A stretch of 64,000 nucleotides of DNA from assembly GCF_023715445.1 (NCBI RefSeq), contig NZ_JAMBOD010000005.1:62001-126000 (forward strand). Direction: 5' to 3'. This stretch comes from Fictibacillus nanhaiensis (GTDB lineage Bacteria; Bacillota; Bacilli; Bacillales; Fictibacillaceae). The notes beneath the pieces were generated by a model. It had not been told where the DNA came from. It saw only the letters and a list, made by a program, of their open reading frames with translations, and did no database searches. Made by a program: the position numbers and the translations under genes. Shown one piece after another: positions 15,499 to 24,721 of this stretch. Every line of letters begins with the position of its first letter. Positions within the stretch are counted from its first letter, which is position 1.

Positions 15499-16704
15499 AT
15501 GAATACAGCTGCAGCAAAAATGGATTCCGCAAGAACAAAAGGCGGTTTCCCAGCATTATTAGCATTAGCGATTTCAGCATTTGGAATCGGAACAACAGAA
15601 TTTGTACCAGTTGGTTTATTATCATCATTAGCCAACGATTTGAATATATCCATCACATTAGCAGGATTATTGATATCCGGTTATGCAATGGGTGTAGCAT
15701 TTGGAGCTCCTATTCTTACAGCTTTAACGAATAAAATGAACAGAAAAACACTTCTTTTATTGCTCATGATAGTTTTTATTGCAGGAAACAGTGTTGCAGC
15801 TCTTTCTACAAGTTTTAGTTTGCTGCTGATTGCACGTTTTATTACAGCGTTCTCTCACGGAGTATTCTTTTCGATCGGGGCTACGATAGCTGCTGATTTG
15901 GTTCCAGAGCATAAGCGGGCAAGTGCTATTGCATTTATGTTCACAGGGCTAACAGTCGCTACTGTTACAGGTGTTCCTTTAGGTACATTTATTGGCCAGA
16001 CATTTGGATGGAGAGCGACGTTTTGGGCAGTAGCACTTTTAGGTGTAGTTGCCATCATCGCTAGTGCAATCCTAGTACCAAAAAACTTAAAGAAAACTCC
16101 GGCTTCAAGTTTGAAAGATCAAGTAAAAGTTATTAAAAATGGACGTTTGCTTCTTGCATTTGCAATAACAGCTTTAGGTTATGGAGGAACTTTTGTCGCT
16201 TTTACTTATTTAGCACCGATTCTTGAAAACGTGACAGGGTATGCTCCAAAGGCAGTAAGCTTTATTTTATTAGGCTACGGAATTGCTGTTGCAATCGGTA
16301 ATACCATTGGTGGTAAAGCAGCTGATAAAAATCCTATAAGAGCTTTGTTCTGGATGTTTGTAGTCCAGTCGATTGTCCTAATTATTTTAACGTTTACTGC
16401 ACCATTTAAGGTCGCGGGAACGATTACGATATTCTTTTTAGGATTGTTAGCTTTCATGAACGTTCCTGGTCTTCAGGTGTATGTAGTTAAACTAGCCGAA
16501 AGATATGTACCATCAGCAGTTAATGTGGCATCTGCGATAAATATTGCTGCATTTAACCTTGGTATTGCAATTGGAGCTTTTGTTGGAGGAATCATTGTGG
16601 ATTCTATTGGAATTATTCATACTCCATGGATTGGCGGAGTTATGGTATTCGGTGCCGTTCTTCTAACAGCTTGGAGCGGTCAAGTCGAAAAAAGAGAGAT
16701 GTAA
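15499..16704 (+). CDS. MFS efflux transporter, DHA1 type (YtbD-like)
   Basis: A 401-residue transporter with 12 predicted membrane segments. Opening motifs FGIGTTEFVPVGLLSSLANDL and LAGLLISGYAMGVAFGAPILTAL are typical of the arabinose/purine-efflux branch of drug:proton antiporters. RASAIAFMFTGLTVATVTGVPLG holds the motif C-like antiporter segment. GGAGG lies before ATG 15499. It is divergent from the HxlR regulator and likely controlled by it. The exported compound is unknown. A terminator follows at 16707. Confidence 0.88.
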   Translation: MNTAAAKMDSARTKGGFPALLALAISAFGIGTTEFVPVGLLSSLANDLNISITLAGLLISGYAMGVAFGAPILTALTNKMNRKTLLLLLMIVFIAGNSVAALSTSFSLLLIARFITAFSHGVFFSIGATIAADLVPEHKRASAIAFMFTGLTVATVTGVPLGTFIGQTFGWRATFWAVALLGVVAIIASAILVPKNLKKTPASSLKDQVKVIKNGRLLLAFAITALGYGGTFVAFTYLAPILENVTGYAPKAVSFILLGYGIAVAIGNTIGGKAADKNPIRALFWMFVVQSIVLIILTFTAPFKVAGTITIFFLGLLAFMNVPGLQVYVVKLAERYVPSAVNVASAINIAAFNLGIAIGAFVGGIIVDSIGIIHTPWIGGVMVFGAVLLTAWSGQVEKREM

Positions 16705-16706
16705 AG

Positions 16707-16739
16707 AAAATGGCAGTCCTAAAAAGGGCTGCCATTTTT
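16707..16739. terminator. bidirectional terminator
   Basis: AAAATGGCAG / CTGCCATTTT stem around CCTAAAAAGGG, between the convergent MFS and DUF2332 genes. Confidence 0.85.
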
Positions 16740-16745
16740 GATTTT

Positions 16746-16759
16746 TAAACAGTTGTTTA
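16746..16759. repeat. TAAACA-NN-TGTTTA palindrome, copy 2
   Basis: Exact copy (TAAACAGTTGTTTA), here extended to an 18-bp palindrome by TT/AA on each side. It sits just downstream of the terminator at 16707 and 9 bases before the stop of the convergent DUF2332 gene. Confidence 0.6.
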
Positions 16760-16767
16760 AATTAAGC

Positions 16768-17793
16768 TCATAACTTCCAGGTAAACCATCGGCCATGGCC
16801 ATCCGTTTCTGCAGCAATTTCAGTTTTTTCTAAACCATTCAAATAGGAATCAATGTGGAGTTCACAGTCCCACATATTGTTGTAAATATGGGCGATATCG
16901 CGTTTTTGTCCGAATTTATGTATAATCTCCTGAAGCTGAGTTTTAAGTGGGGCAGGAATTTGGTTGGCCACATGTGTATGGAAAACACAGATCATGGAGC
17001 TTTCAGGAATTTGTTCAATCACATGAGGAAGCAGTGAAACCCCGTCACCCTCAATAAAAACAGCATCGTTTTTATCTACGAACATAGCGGCATTCTTGAA
17101 TAGTTCTCTCCGCTCATGATGCTCTGGCCAGATTAGAGCGTTTAGCCATTGTGCATCTTCATCGTCCGTAACATCATTTATATGCAAATCAAGTCCAAAG
17201 CGATGGGATACAGGCGGACTTTCTGGTGAAAAAGGGGGCTCCTTTACTCCTTGATACTCGGATGTTATTAATACATTTGATTTAAGGTTTCCATAAACTT
17301 TTCCTGAATGATACGAATACCGATATTTATCCCAAAAAAGCTGTAAGCCGGCACTCGTTCCAATTTCAATTAAAGCTAGAGGTTTGTTCGATCTATTGTA
17401 TATATATGAGAAACAAGGATAGAAGTAGCCGCAGCGTCTAACTTCATTGGTTTGTACGAGCCTTGTTTGAAGCAAAGAGATAATTTCCGTACGATACTTC
17501 AAACAGAAATTTTTAAAAGCCTCGTAAGAATCTGAAGGATTCTTGAACTGTTTTGTAATGCTAGGGAAGAAATCTTTTAGTTCATGTTGTGATCCGATCA
17601 ATAATAGATAATGAACAGCACCGAATAAGAGGTTCGGAGCAGGCTGTCCTTCACGGGCATATGTACTTAATTGAAGCAGATCTTCGTCATTTGCTACATT
17701 TAAAGACAAAAATTCATATAAATCACTTGATCCGGAGCATTCTAACTTTGCAAAGTTCTCAAATCGGTGTGATAAAGCATCAATCTTCAGCAT
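16768..17793 (-). CDS. DUF2332 family protein
   Basis: A 341-residue soluble protein matching the DUF2332 family in length and motifs. These include EGQPAPNLLFGAVHYLLL (residues 48-65), NEVRRCGYFYPCFSYI, and LALIEIGTSAGLQLFWDKY. The last looks like a SAM-binding type glycine loop. The C-terminal part (VFHTHVANQIP) is also conserved in the family. No enzymatic activity has been assigned to it with confidence. GAGGTGGAAAT lies directly before ATG 17793. It is a single gene. The region upstream is shared with the guanidine riboswitch on the other strand. Confidence 0.8.
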   Translation of the reverse strand: MLKIDALSHRFENFAKLECSGSSDLYEFLSLNVANDEDLLQLSTYAREGQPAPNLLFGAVHYLLLIGSQHELKDFFPSITKQFKNPSDSYEAFKNFCLKYRTEIISLLQTRLVQTNEVRRCGYFYPCFSYIYNRSNKPLALIEIGTSAGLQLFWDKYRYSYHSGKVYGNLKSNVLITSEYQGVKEPPFSPESPPVSHRFGLDLHINDVTDDEDAQWLNALIWPEHHERRELFKNAAMFVDKNDAVFIEGDGVSLLPHVIEQIPESSMICVFHTHVANQIPAPLKTQLQEIIHKFGQKRDIAHIYNNMWDCELHIDSYLNGLEKTEIAAETDGHGRWFTWKL

Positions 17794-17947
17794 ATTTCCA
17801 CCTCGTAAAAGTTTTTGTACACCTGCACATCGTTTAACATTAAATGTCAGGAAGCTTTTTTATTGTGTGACGTTTACAATGAATTGCAAAAGAAGCAGTT
17901 GCTTGACAACTTTAAACAATTGCAAATAATATAAAATAGAAAGCTTT

Positions 17948-18036
17948 CTAGGGTTCCGCGGTGTACTCACTGGTCTGGTCCGAGAGAAAGCGCACAATGG
18001 ATCATTGTGTACACGGAAGGATAAAAGCCTGGGAGG
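17948..18036 (+). ncRNA. guanidine-I (ykkC) riboswitch aptamer
   Basis: The conserved strings of the ykkC/guanidine-I class are all present in order: CTAGGGTTCCG, ACTGGTCTGGTCCGAGAG, ACACGGAAGGATAAAAGCC and GGGAGG. It precedes a Gdx-type guanidinium exporter, the standard partner. Binding of guanidinium is expected to stop the terminator at 18027 from forming and turn the gene on. Confidence 0.95.
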
Positions 18037-18071
18037 ATATAGATACTATATCTTTCTGGGCTTTATTTTTT
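18027..18071 (+). terminator. regulated terminator of the guanidine-I riboswitch
   Basis: AGCCTGGGAGGATATAGA pairs with TATATCTTTCTGGGCTT through a TAC loop, followed by a T-rich run. The 5' arm overlaps the 3' end of the aptamer, giving the expected either/or switch. About 120 bases without other signals separate it from the gene start. Confidence 0.85.
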
Positions 18072-18192
18072 CACTTTAAGAAAGCATAACTTGTTAACTG
18101 ATTGATAACGATGCAGTAGACAAGTTTAGTAATAAATTATAAGAGCAATTAAGGTTGAGCATCAGCCAAGTTTTCTTTAGGAGGTATTTATT

Positions 18193-18516
18193 ATGGCTTG
18201 GATATACTTGTTTGTTGCAGGTATCTTTGAAATTGTGTGGGCGATTGGACTGAAGTATACAAATGGGTTTACAAAGTTTTGGCCTTCAGTGGTGACCGTT
18301 GTAGGTATGATAGTAAGCTTTTATTATTTGTCTCAAGCTACAAAAGTATTGCCGATAGGCACTGCTTATACGATATGGACCGGAATAGGAGCTGCGGGGG
18401 CTGTTATATTAGGAATCATTCTTTTTAACGAACCCAAAACACTGCTTCGGTTTATGTTTTTAGCGTTTGTTATTACAGGAATTATAGGTTTGAAGGTAAC
18501 GGCAGGGAATCATTAG
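18193..18516 (+). CDS. gdx: Gdx/SugE-type SMR guanidinium exporter
   Basis: A 107-residue, four-helix small multidrug resistance protein. The G-x-x-E-x-x-W signature of the guanidinium-exporter branch is in place (Gly10, Glu13, Trp16 in GIFEIVWAIGLKY); Glu13 carries proton and substrate. Gdx proteins are dual-topology homodimers swapping guanidinium for protons, so one gene is enough. TAGGAGGTATTTATT gives a strong ribosome site. The guanidine-I riboswitch upstream fixes the substrate prediction much more firmly than sequence alone. Confidence 0.93.
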   Translation: MAWIYLFVAGIFEIVWAIGLKYTNGFTKFWPSVVTVVGMIVSFYYLSQATKVLPIGTAYTIWTGIGAAGAVILGIILFNEPKTLLRFMFLAFVITGIIGLKVTAGNH

Positions 18517-18533
18517 AATTGTTTAATAGAAGT

Positions 18534-18569
18534 AGAAGCTGCCTTAAACAGATGTTTAAGGCTGCTTCT
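18534..18569. terminator. hairpin after gdx containing palindrome copy 3
   Basis: AGAAGC / GCTTCT outer stem continues into GCCTTAAACA / TGTTTAAGGC. The inner part is an exact TAAACA-NN-TGTTTA palindrome (18545-18558). It lies between convergent gdx and bactofilin genes. There is no strong T run. Confidence 0.7.
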
Positions 18570-18590
18570 ATATTATAGATAACGAGTGTT

Positions 18591-19376
18591 TTAAATTTTC
18601 TCTTGTGCGCCAACTTTTGCGTTTTCATCTAATTCCAGGCTTTGCTTATATTCGATCCGGTCAATGACGCATCCTGGACCGATTTCAATAGTGCTGCCTC
18701 TCACTATTTTTGCATGTGTATATTCAAGGTACATATGATCGCCTTCAATGACATCAGCTGTAAGCTGGTCGGTTTGCTGTCCGATAAAGAATTTAATCAG
18801 CTTTTTGAAGCCTGAAGAATCTGTATTCTTTTTTACGACGATATTTTCACCGCCGATTTCTTTAGCTTCACAAAGGCGAAGCAGCTCTACATCGATGTTA
18901 CCCGCATTCAAAAGCCCATTGATTTTAAAATTCCCGCGAGCGTTGAATGATTCAGCCTCACAATCGCCGCTTATTTTCACTTGTCCCTTAACATCCACTT
19001 CATCACCAGAAACATTTCCTTTTATTGAAGCAGAGCCCCGGATAATAATTTCTTCCCCTTTTAAGTCCCCTTTTACGGAAGATGATCCTTGAACCTTAAG
19101 TTCTTTACAATGAAGGTCTCCATCAATGTCAGTACTGCCGTTAATAGTCATTTCAGCTGCATCCATGTTTCCTTCGATATGGGCAGAACCGTTGATTTTC
19201 GCGGTTTTTGTTGTAATATTTCCCTCGATATGTGAACTCCCGTTGCATTTAAATGTCTCGCACTGAATATCTCCGTTTATATGTGCGGACCCATTAACTT
19301 TTACTTGATGATAATCTCCGCCAGAAGCTGTTCCTGAACCTGAAATACTAATGTTTCTTTCAGTTGTTTTTTCCAT
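18591..19376 (-). CDS. bactofilin-like polymer-forming protein (YhbE/YhbF-like)
   Basis: A 261-residue protein dominated by a right-handed beta-helix. From about residue 12 to 165 it repeats a pattern like 'V-x-G-S-x-x-I-x-G-N/D-I/L' every ~17-18 residues (for example SAHINGDIQ, SSHIEGNI, SAHIEGNM, STDIDGDL). It ends with a second strand-rich region. Bactofilins polymerise without nucleotide and help organise the envelope. ATG 19376 follows GAGGAGGATATCC; the upstream TTG at 19391 lies inside that ribosome site. It is 18 bases downstream of the YhbD-like gene, as in the B. subtilis yhbDEF operon, but only one bactofilin gene is present here. Confidence 0.85.
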   Translation of the reverse strand: MEKTTERNISISGSGTASGGDYHQVKVNGSAHINGDIQCETFKCNGSSHIEGNITTKTAKINGSAHIEGNMDAAEMTINGSTDIDGDLHCKELKVQGSSSVKGDLKGEEIIIRGSASIKGNVSGDEVDVKGQVKISGDCEAESFNARGNFKINGLLNAGNIDVELLRLCEAKEIGGENIVVKKNTDSSGFKKLIKFFIGQQTDQLTADVIEGDHMYLEYTHAKIVRGSTIEIGPGCVIDRIEYKQSLELDENAKVGAQEKI

Positions 19377-19394
19377 GGATATCCTCCTCAATAA

Positions 19395-20015
19395 TTACGA
19401 AATCTTTAGTTTCAACTCTTCAATGCATTGATTCAGTTTATAATGAGCTATGATTTTTGTTTGAGATTCTACCAGCAACTCTGCTGGTGCTGGTGAGAGG
19501 ATAAAAAAAGATACACCCATTTTACGGATAAAGATCAATTCACTTTCTTTACCCTTTATTTCGTTTGAATGATTCTGCAGGATCTGCAGCAATTCCATGC
19601 CTTCTGAACGGTTCATTTCTCCTGTTTGAAGGAGTGTGTCTAGTAAGTAAAGAGTTAATAATTGATCAAATGAGAAAGTGTAGGAAACTCCGTAATGATT
19701 GCTGTACATCTCAAGAGCTGTTGGAGAAACAATGTTACGTTTTGTTAATTCTTCCGCTGATAAAGAAGTAATAGTGGGTGAAGGGGAAAACATATCAGCA
19801 AGCTGATCAAGTGATAAGTCATCTTTTAAGTTTTTTATTTTTTCTATTCGCTGCAGAATGTCTTCCTTTGGAAAAAATGTTTCCTGACCAGTGAATGTAG
19901 ATTTACGTATGAACCAATTTTCGGGAATTAAATTTTTTCTTTTCCAGCGATATAATTGGCCATATGATATATCTGCAGCTTCAAGAAGATCCTTTTTTGA
20001 GATTAAATTTTCCAT
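19395..20015 (-). CDS. yhbD: YhbD-family (DUF4004) MerR-like protein
   Basis: A 206-residue protein. The N-terminal third is a MerR-like winged-helix segment (SKKDLLEAADISYGQLYRWKRKNLIPENWF), including the YhbD-type W-F-I-R-K ending. The rest is a helical region (DDLSLDQLADMFSP onward) typical of DUF4004. AAGGAGG lies 6 bases before ATG 20015; TTG 20021 sits against it and is unlikely. It leads a two-gene operon with the bactofilin. A role in controlling or assembling bactofilin is suggested only by the conserved pairing. Confidence 0.85.
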   Translation of the reverse strand: MENLISKKDLLEAADISYGQLYRWKRKNLIPENWFIRKSTFTGQETFFPKEDILQRIEKIKNLKDDLSLDQLADMFSPSPTITSLSAEELTKRNIVSPTALEMYSNHYGVSYTFSFDQLLTLYLLDTLLQTGEMNRSEGMELLQILQNHSNEIKGKESELIFIRKMGVSFFILSPAPAELLVESQTKIIAHYKLNQCIEELKLKIS

Positions 20016-20138
20016 AATCAACCTCCTTGAAGATAATGTAACATAACACTGTTACGCTACGCAAATGAAATTTCCATTTTTTAAAGGGGATTTGCATATT
20101 TATTTGAATATCAATGTATTAGGCTGGAGGGGGAAGAT

Positions 20139-20870
20139 ATGGAACAATGGTTTAACAAAGGTGAGGATGGGTTTGTTACATTTGGATGGGAGCATATCTT
20201 CAGTTTGTCGGTCATATTTGTTGTCGTCCTTTTCATGTATATCCTTCGTTCCTATATAAGGGAAATCTCCTATATAAAAAAACTTCTTTTTATAAGTTTG
20301 TTATTATCGGAAGTAAGTTACCAATGTTGGGCTATATATAATGAGATGTGGACCATAAAATTGTATCTTCCGCTTCAGCTTTGCAGTTTTAATATTTTCT
20401 TGAGTGCAGTTTTGCTAGTAACAGAAAATAAAAAACTATTTGCATTTGTTTATCTGTTTGGGTTTACGGGTGCGCTCCAGGGTCTTCTCACGCCTGAGCT
20501 CCATCAGCAGGCATGGCATTTCAGGTTTATCCAGTTTTTTATCGCACATGGTTTAATCGTATGGACTGCTATGTATTTTGCGATCGTGCGGTCATTCAGA
20601 ATAAGCTGGTTACGATTTCTTCAATCCTTTCTTTGTCTTAACTTATATGCTGCAGGAGTTTATGCCATCAATGTTTTGCTGGATACAAACTATATGTTTC
20701 TTATGAGAAAGCCAGGAAATGCATCAATTATGGATTATTTAGGTCCTTACCCTTGGTACATCCTTGGTTTAGAACTAGTTGCTTTTTGTATGTGTTTAAT
20801 CGCATTCCTTCCTGTTAAGGAGAAAAGTTATCATTCAATGAAGAAAGACCACCCGCCTATCGATGCGTAG
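20139..20870 (+). CDS. ywaF: YwaF family (TIGR02206) membrane protein
   Basis: A 243-residue integral membrane protein with about seven membrane segments. It matches the TIGR02206/YwaF family: a FGWEHIFSL opening near residue 15, an EMWTIKLYLPLQLCSFNIFLSAVLL segment near 70-95, and the NYMFLMRKPGNASIMDYLGPYPWYI motif near 185-210. The function of the family is unknown. GGAGGGGGAAGAT precedes ATG 20139. Its stop codon lies within the terminator hairpin at 20844. Confidence 0.87.
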   Translation: MEQWFNKGEDGFVTFGWEHIFSLSVIFVVVLFMYILRSYIREISYIKKLLFISLLLSEVSYQCWAIYNEMWTIKLYLPLQLCSFNIFLSAVLLVTENKKLFAFVYLFGFTGALQGLLTPELHQQAWHFRFIQFFIAHGLIVWTAMYFAIVRSFRISWLRFLQSFLCLNLYAAGVYAINVLLDTNYMFLMRKPGNASIMDYLGPYPWYILGLELVAFCMCLIAFLPVKEKSYHSMKKDHPPIDA

Positions 20871-20882
20871 TGGTCTTATTTT
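20844..20882 (+). terminator. terminator of ywaF
   Basis: AAGACCAC / GTGGTCTT stem followed by ATTTT; the stop codon of ywaF is inside the hairpin. Confidence 0.8.
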
Positions 20883-21086
20883 GGCAGGTTTTGTAACTAG
20901 TTTGGAAAAAGAGAATCCGGTTATTTAATGAACATATTAGAGAAGAGTAAGACTTCTGAGAATAAAAGTTTTTGAAATACGAGTCTTTTTTTTACAAATG
21001 TTCGATTTCATCTTGTTAAATGGAAATGCTATTGTTAAGATTTCAGAAGGTTATAGAAAAATCCTCCCGACAGGTGAAAATATATT

Positions 21087-22457
21087 ATGTTTAAAAATAA
21101 TTCTGCTACAACACAACAAAAAAAGAATTTTTTAACTTCTGTTCAGCTAATCGTAATCTTTTATTTACTTTCCGTAATTGTGGCTACGATTTTATTGAGT
21201 TTGCCTGTTGGACATAAAGAAGGAGTAAAGCTTTCTTTTATTGATACATTATTTACAGCTGTAAGTGCTGTAAGTGTTACAGGGCTGACTTCAGTAAACA
21301 TTTCTGAAACGTTTAACCATACCGGAGTTATCCTCCTAGCTATCGTTGTACAAATAGGCGGTATTGGTGTAATGACGCTAGGAACAGCGATTTGGCTGTT
21401 AATTGGTAAAAGAATCGGGATGAGGGAACGGCAGCTGATTATGACCGATCAAAATCAATCCACTCTAGCAGGTCTCGTTCAGCTTATGAAACAAATATTA
21501 ACACTGATCATTGGAATTGAGATCGTCGGAACCGTATTGTTCTTTATCCTTTTTCAGCCTTATTATGATACGGAGCTTGATGTGCTTTATCATGCTTTCT
21601 TCGCCTCTGTTACGGCAACAACGAATGCGGGATTCGATATTACAGGGAGCTCCCTTATTCCGTTCCGTCATGATTATTTGGTTCAGATCGTAACCATGTT
21701 TTTAATTTCCTCAGGTGCGATTGGTTTTCCTGTGTTGGTAGAGATTAATAACTTTATAAAAGAAAGAAAGTACCTGGAGCGCTATACGTTTACGCTTTTC
21801 ACTAAAGTAACAACAATTACATTTTCTTTATTAGTCATAACAGGAGCTCTGGGAATTTATCTGTTGGAGATGAATGCTTTTTTTGAAGGGAAAACATGGC
21901 ATGAAACTTTCTTCTATTCGATGTTCCAGTCCGTGACGACTCGAAGCGGCGGTTTATCAACGATGGACGTCTCAGAGTTTACAGTTCCGACGATGCTTTT
22001 CTTAGGTGTTATGATGTTCATTGGAGCATCCCCAAGCAGTGTTGGAGGCGGAATCCGGACAACGACATTTGCAGTAGCTGCTTTGGCTATTTTCTTTTAT
22101 GCCAAAGGAAGAAATACAATTAAAATCTTTAATCGTGAAATCTACCCTGAAGATATACAAAAATCATTTATCGTAATAATCGTTGCCATGGTGCTGTGTA
22201 CAACGTCAACCATTATCATTGCAATTACTGATCCAATGCCGATCGAATATATCTTTTTCGAAGTATGCTCAGCATTCGGTACAACAGGGCTGTCAACAGG
22301 AATTACCGGTACATTAAGTTCAACGGGCAAAGTGATTCTGATGATCCTCATGTTTATCGGAAGAATCGGTGTCCTTTCCTTCCTTTTCATCATTCGAGGA
22401 AAAGTGGTTACAGAAAACATTCATTATCCGAAAGAAAAACTAATAATCGGCCAGTAA
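21087..22457 (+). CDS. TrkH/KtrB-family potassium channel subunit (KtrB/KtrD)
   Basis: A 456-residue membrane protein built from four M1-P-M2 repeats. The four selectivity-filter segments appear in order: SVTGLTS (near 70), TTNAGFD (near 178), TRSGGLS (near 290) and FGTTGLSTG (near 402). Ktr channels import K+ with Na+ and need a cytoplasmic RCK ring (KtrA or KtrC). No ktrA/ktrC gene is next to it, as for B. subtilis ktrD. AGGTGA precedes ATG 21087 by about 9 bases. No c-di-AMP (ydaO) riboswitch was seen upstream. Confidence 0.92.
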   Translation: MFKNNSATTQQKKNFLTSVQLIVIFYLLSVIVATILLSLPVGHKEGVKLSFIDTLFTAVSAVSVTGLTSVNISETFNHTGVILLAIVVQIGGIGVMTLGTAIWLLIGKRIGMRERQLIMTDQNQSTLAGLVQLMKQILTLIIGIEIVGTVLFFILFQPYYDTELDVLYHAFFASVTATTNAGFDITGSSLIPFRHDYLVQIVTMFLISSGAIGFPVLVEINNFIKERKYLERYTFTLFTKVTTITFSLLVITGALGIYLLEMNAFFEGKTWHETFFYSMFQSVTTRSGGLSTMDVSEFTVPTMLFLGVMMFIGASPSSVGGGIRTTTFAVAALAIFFYAKGRNTIKIFNREIYPEDIQKSFIVIIVAMVLCTTSTIIIAITDPMPIEYIFFEVCSAFGTTGLSTGITGTLSSTGKVILMILMFIGRIGVLSFLFIIRGKVVTENIHYPKEKLIIGQ

Positions 22458-22516
22458 TAGCAATCATATTTGAATTCTCTCTACCGTTTAATTATAATGA
22501 ACATAAGTAAATAGTG

Positions 22517-22662
22517 TCCTTCGGGGTCGGGTGAAATTCCCAACCGGCGGTGATGAGGCTGATGAAATGCCTCTTAGTCCGTGACCCGGTTTTGTTTTGA
22601 GCAAAAACGGTGGATTCGGTGAAAGTCCGAAGCCGACAGTATAGTCTGGATGGGAGAAGGAA
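22517..22662 (+). ncRNA. FMN riboswitch (RFN element)
   Basis: Typical RFN strings occur in order: TTCGGGGTCGGGTGAAATTC, CCGGCGGTGATGAGG, a GAGGC / GCCTC-like arm, TAGTCCGTGACCCG, GGTGGATTCGGTGAAAGTCC, GAAGCCGACAGT and ATAGTCTGGATGGGAGAAGGA. FMN binding is expected to favour the terminator at 22736 and switch off ribE-ribBA-ribH. Confidence 0.97.
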
Positions 22663-22674
22663 CGTGAGCGCTTT

Positions 22675-22697
22675 TAAACGGCTGTTTAATTAAACAG
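22675..22697 (+). promoter_or_regulatory. palindromic segment in the FMN riboswitch expression platform
   Basis: TAAACGGCTGTTTA (22675-22688) followed directly by an overlapping TGTTTAATTAAACA palindrome, between aptamer and terminator. It is one base off the 14-bp palindrome family. It may be the anti-terminator arm or an extra hairpin; the fold was not computed. Confidence 0.4.
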
Positions 22698-22735
22698 TAA
22701 TTTTAAAGGTTTATTTCGTTATAACTTTTAATGAC

Positions 22736-22773
22736 AACCCCGGGAACTATTACGTTCTCGGGGTTTTTTTTTA
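22736..22773 (+). terminator. regulated terminator of the rib leader
   Basis: ACCCCGGGAAC / GTTCTCGGGGT strong stem with loop TATTAC and nine T, between the FMN aptamer and ribE. Confidence 0.9.
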
Positions 22774-22848
22774 ACATGAAAACTCCCAGATTCATGCACA
22801 TTTACGATTATCGAACGCAGCAAAAAATAAAAAATGGAGGTAGGGTAT

Positions 22849-23499
22849 TTGTTCACAGGCATAATTGAAGAATTAGGAACAATCAAATCCATCAGCAAAG
22901 GGAACGAAACGATTGTACTTACGATATCTGCTGAAAAAGTGCTGCAGGATGTAAATCTTGGTGACAGTATTGCAGTAAATGGTGTTTGTCTAACCGTGAC
23001 TTCATACAATCCGAACCATTTTACTGTGGATGTTATGCCAGAAACGTTTAGATCATCAACATTGAAACTTTTAAACAACCGTTCAACTGTCAATCTAGAA
23101 CGGGCGATGGCTGCAGGCGGAAGGTTTGGCGGGCATTTTGTTTCAGGTCATGTAGACGGCACTGGGGAAATTATAGAAAAGCGTCCTGAAAAAAATGCGA
23201 TCTACTATACCATTTCTCTGCCGGATCATCTCATGAGGTATTTCATGCTAAAAGGATCTGTATGTATAGATGGAACAAGTTTAACCATTTTTGATGTGAC
23301 CAAAAATACGATAACGATTTCCTTAATTCCGCATACAGCAGAACACACAGTGTTAGGAAAAAAAGGACCTGGAGACCTTGTAAATATTGAGTGTGATATG
23401 CTTGCGAAATATGTATCTAGAATGCTGTCTCCAGAAAAAGAAGAAACGAAACAAAAGTCGAAGCTGTCTCTTGATTTCTTGCAAGAGCACGGATTTTAG
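22849..23499 (+). CDS. ribE: riboflavin synthase, alpha-type (RibE)
   Basis: A 216-residue riboflavin synthase made of two similar lumazine-binding barrels (about 1-95 and 96-190). They open with [10 protein letters not shown] and [13 protein letters not shown], and each barrel carries a V-N-G-V-C-L-T or I-D-G-T-S-L-T segment for ligand contact. It dismutates two lumazines to riboflavin. The start is TTG 22849: GGAGG lies 8 bases upstream and family proteins begin at MFTG. It is the first gene after the FMN riboswitch and terminator; ribBA follows 11 bases later. The B. subtilis operon has ribD before it, and here it is absent. Confidence 0.96.
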   Translation: MFTGIIEELGTIKSISKGNETIVLTISAEKVLQDVNLGDSIAVNGVCLTVTSYNPNHFTVDVMPETFRSSTLKLLNNRSTVNLERAMAAGGRFGGHFVSGHVDGTGEIIEKRPEKNAIYYTISLPDHLMRYFMLKGSVCIDGTSLTIFDVTKNTITISLIPHTAEHTVLGKKGPGDLVNIECDMLAKYVSRMLSPEKEETKQKSKLSLDFLQEHGF

Positions 23500-23510
23500 G
23501 AGGAGAGTTC

Positions 23511-24704
23511 ATGTTTCACTCCATAGAAGAAGCAGTAGCAGATTTAAAGGCTGGAAAAATTGTTATCGTAGTGGATGACGAAGATCGTGAAAATGAAGGG
23601 GATTTCGTTGCCCTGGCTGAAGGAATTACCGCTGAATCCATTAATTTTATGGTAACACATGGACGAGGCTTAGTTTGTACGCCGATCTCCGAAGAAATTG
23701 CGTTAAAGCTGGATTTATCTCCAATGGTAGCAGCGAATACAGATTCACATGGAACGGCTTTTACGATTAGTGTCGATCATATTTCAACCACAACAGGAAT
23801 CTCAGCGCAAGAAAGGGCCGCCACTGTTCGTGAGCTTGTGAATAAAGATTCGGTTCCATCTGATTTTAAGCGTCCTGGCCATATTTTTCCGTTAATCGGA
23901 AAAAAAGGAGGAGTCTTAAGAAGAGCAGGTCATACAGAAGCAGCTATTGATCTGGCAAAAATGGCGGGCAGCAAATCCGCAGGAGTTATCTGTGAAATTA
24001 TGAAAGAAGATGGAACGATGGCGAGAGTGCCTGAGCTTGTAGAATTGGCTAAACAGCACAATATGAAGCTGATCACGATCAAAGATCTGATCACGTACAG
24101 AAATAAGACGGAACAAATGGTCAAGCGGGAAGTCGAGATTAAGCTTCCCACTGAATATGGTGATTTTAAAGCAGTCGGTTTTTCAAATATATTAGATAAC
24201 AAAGAGCATGTAGCACTTGTTAAAGGTGATATCCGTAATGGTGAGCCTGTCCTGGTACGGGTTCATTCTGAATGTTTGACAGGAGATGTGTTCGGTTCAA
24301 ACCGCTGTGACTGCGGGCCTCAGCTGCATGCGGCACTTACTCAGATTGAAAAAGAAGGCCGCGGCGTTTTATTGTATATGAGACAAGAGGGAAGAGGCAT
24401 CGGGCTTATTAATAAAATGAAGGCTTATAAGCTTCAAGAAGAGGGTCTTGATACAGTTGAAGCGAACGAGCAGCTCGGGTTTGCACCGGATTTGCGTGAT
24501 TACGGAATCGGAGCTCAAATTTTAAAAGAACTTGGGATCGATAAAATGAAACTCCTAACAAATAACCCGCGAAAGATTGCCGGTTTAAAAGGCCATAATC
24601 TTGAAGTTACTGAACGTGTAGCACTTCAGATGCCTCACAACGAAAGTAATGAAGATTATTTGAAAACAAAGAAAAGCAAATTGGGGCACATGCTTCATTT
24701 CTAA
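23511..24704 (+). CDS. ribBA: RibBA: DHBP synthase / GTP cyclohydrolase II
   Basis: A 397-residue bifunctional enzyme. The RibB half (about 1-200) has [10 protein letters not shown], the DHBP synthase active-site acid cluster, and [10 protein letters not shown]. The RibA half (about 205-397) has [18 protein letters not shown] with three zinc cysteines, the intact [14 protein letters not shown] with the catalytic Tyr, and [10 protein letters not shown]. It makes the two entry substrates of riboflavin synthesis. Unlike the orphan RibA at 3969, all GTP-binding residues are standard. AGGAGAGTTC precedes ATG 23511. Second gene of the ribE-ribBA-ribH operon. Confidence 0.97.
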   Translation: MFHSIEEAVADLKAGKIVIVVDDEDRENEGDFVALAEGITAESINFMVTHGRGLVCTPISEEIALKLDLSPMVAANTDSHGTAFTISVDHISTTTGISAQERAATVRELVNKDSVPSDFKRPGHIFPLIGKKGGVLRRAGHTEAAIDLAKMAGSKSAGVICEIMKEDGTMARVPELVELAKQHNMKLITIKDLITYRNKTEQMVKREVEIKLPTEYGDFKAVGFSNILDNKEHVALVKGDIRNGEPVLVRVHSECLTGDVFGSNRCDCGPQLHAALTQIEKEGRGVLLYMRQEGRGIGLINKMKAYKLQEEGLDTVEANEQLGFAPDLRDYGIGAQILKELGIDKMKLLTNNPRKIAGLKGHNLEVTERVALQMPHNESNEDYLKTKKSKLGHMLHF

Positions 24705-24721
24705 AACAGGAGGAACCAAAG

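Noticed and set aside
20883-21086. c-di-AMP (ydaO) riboswitch before the Ktr gene
   Set aside because: The conserved strings of that class are absent; only a weak hairpin near 20950-20995 is seen.
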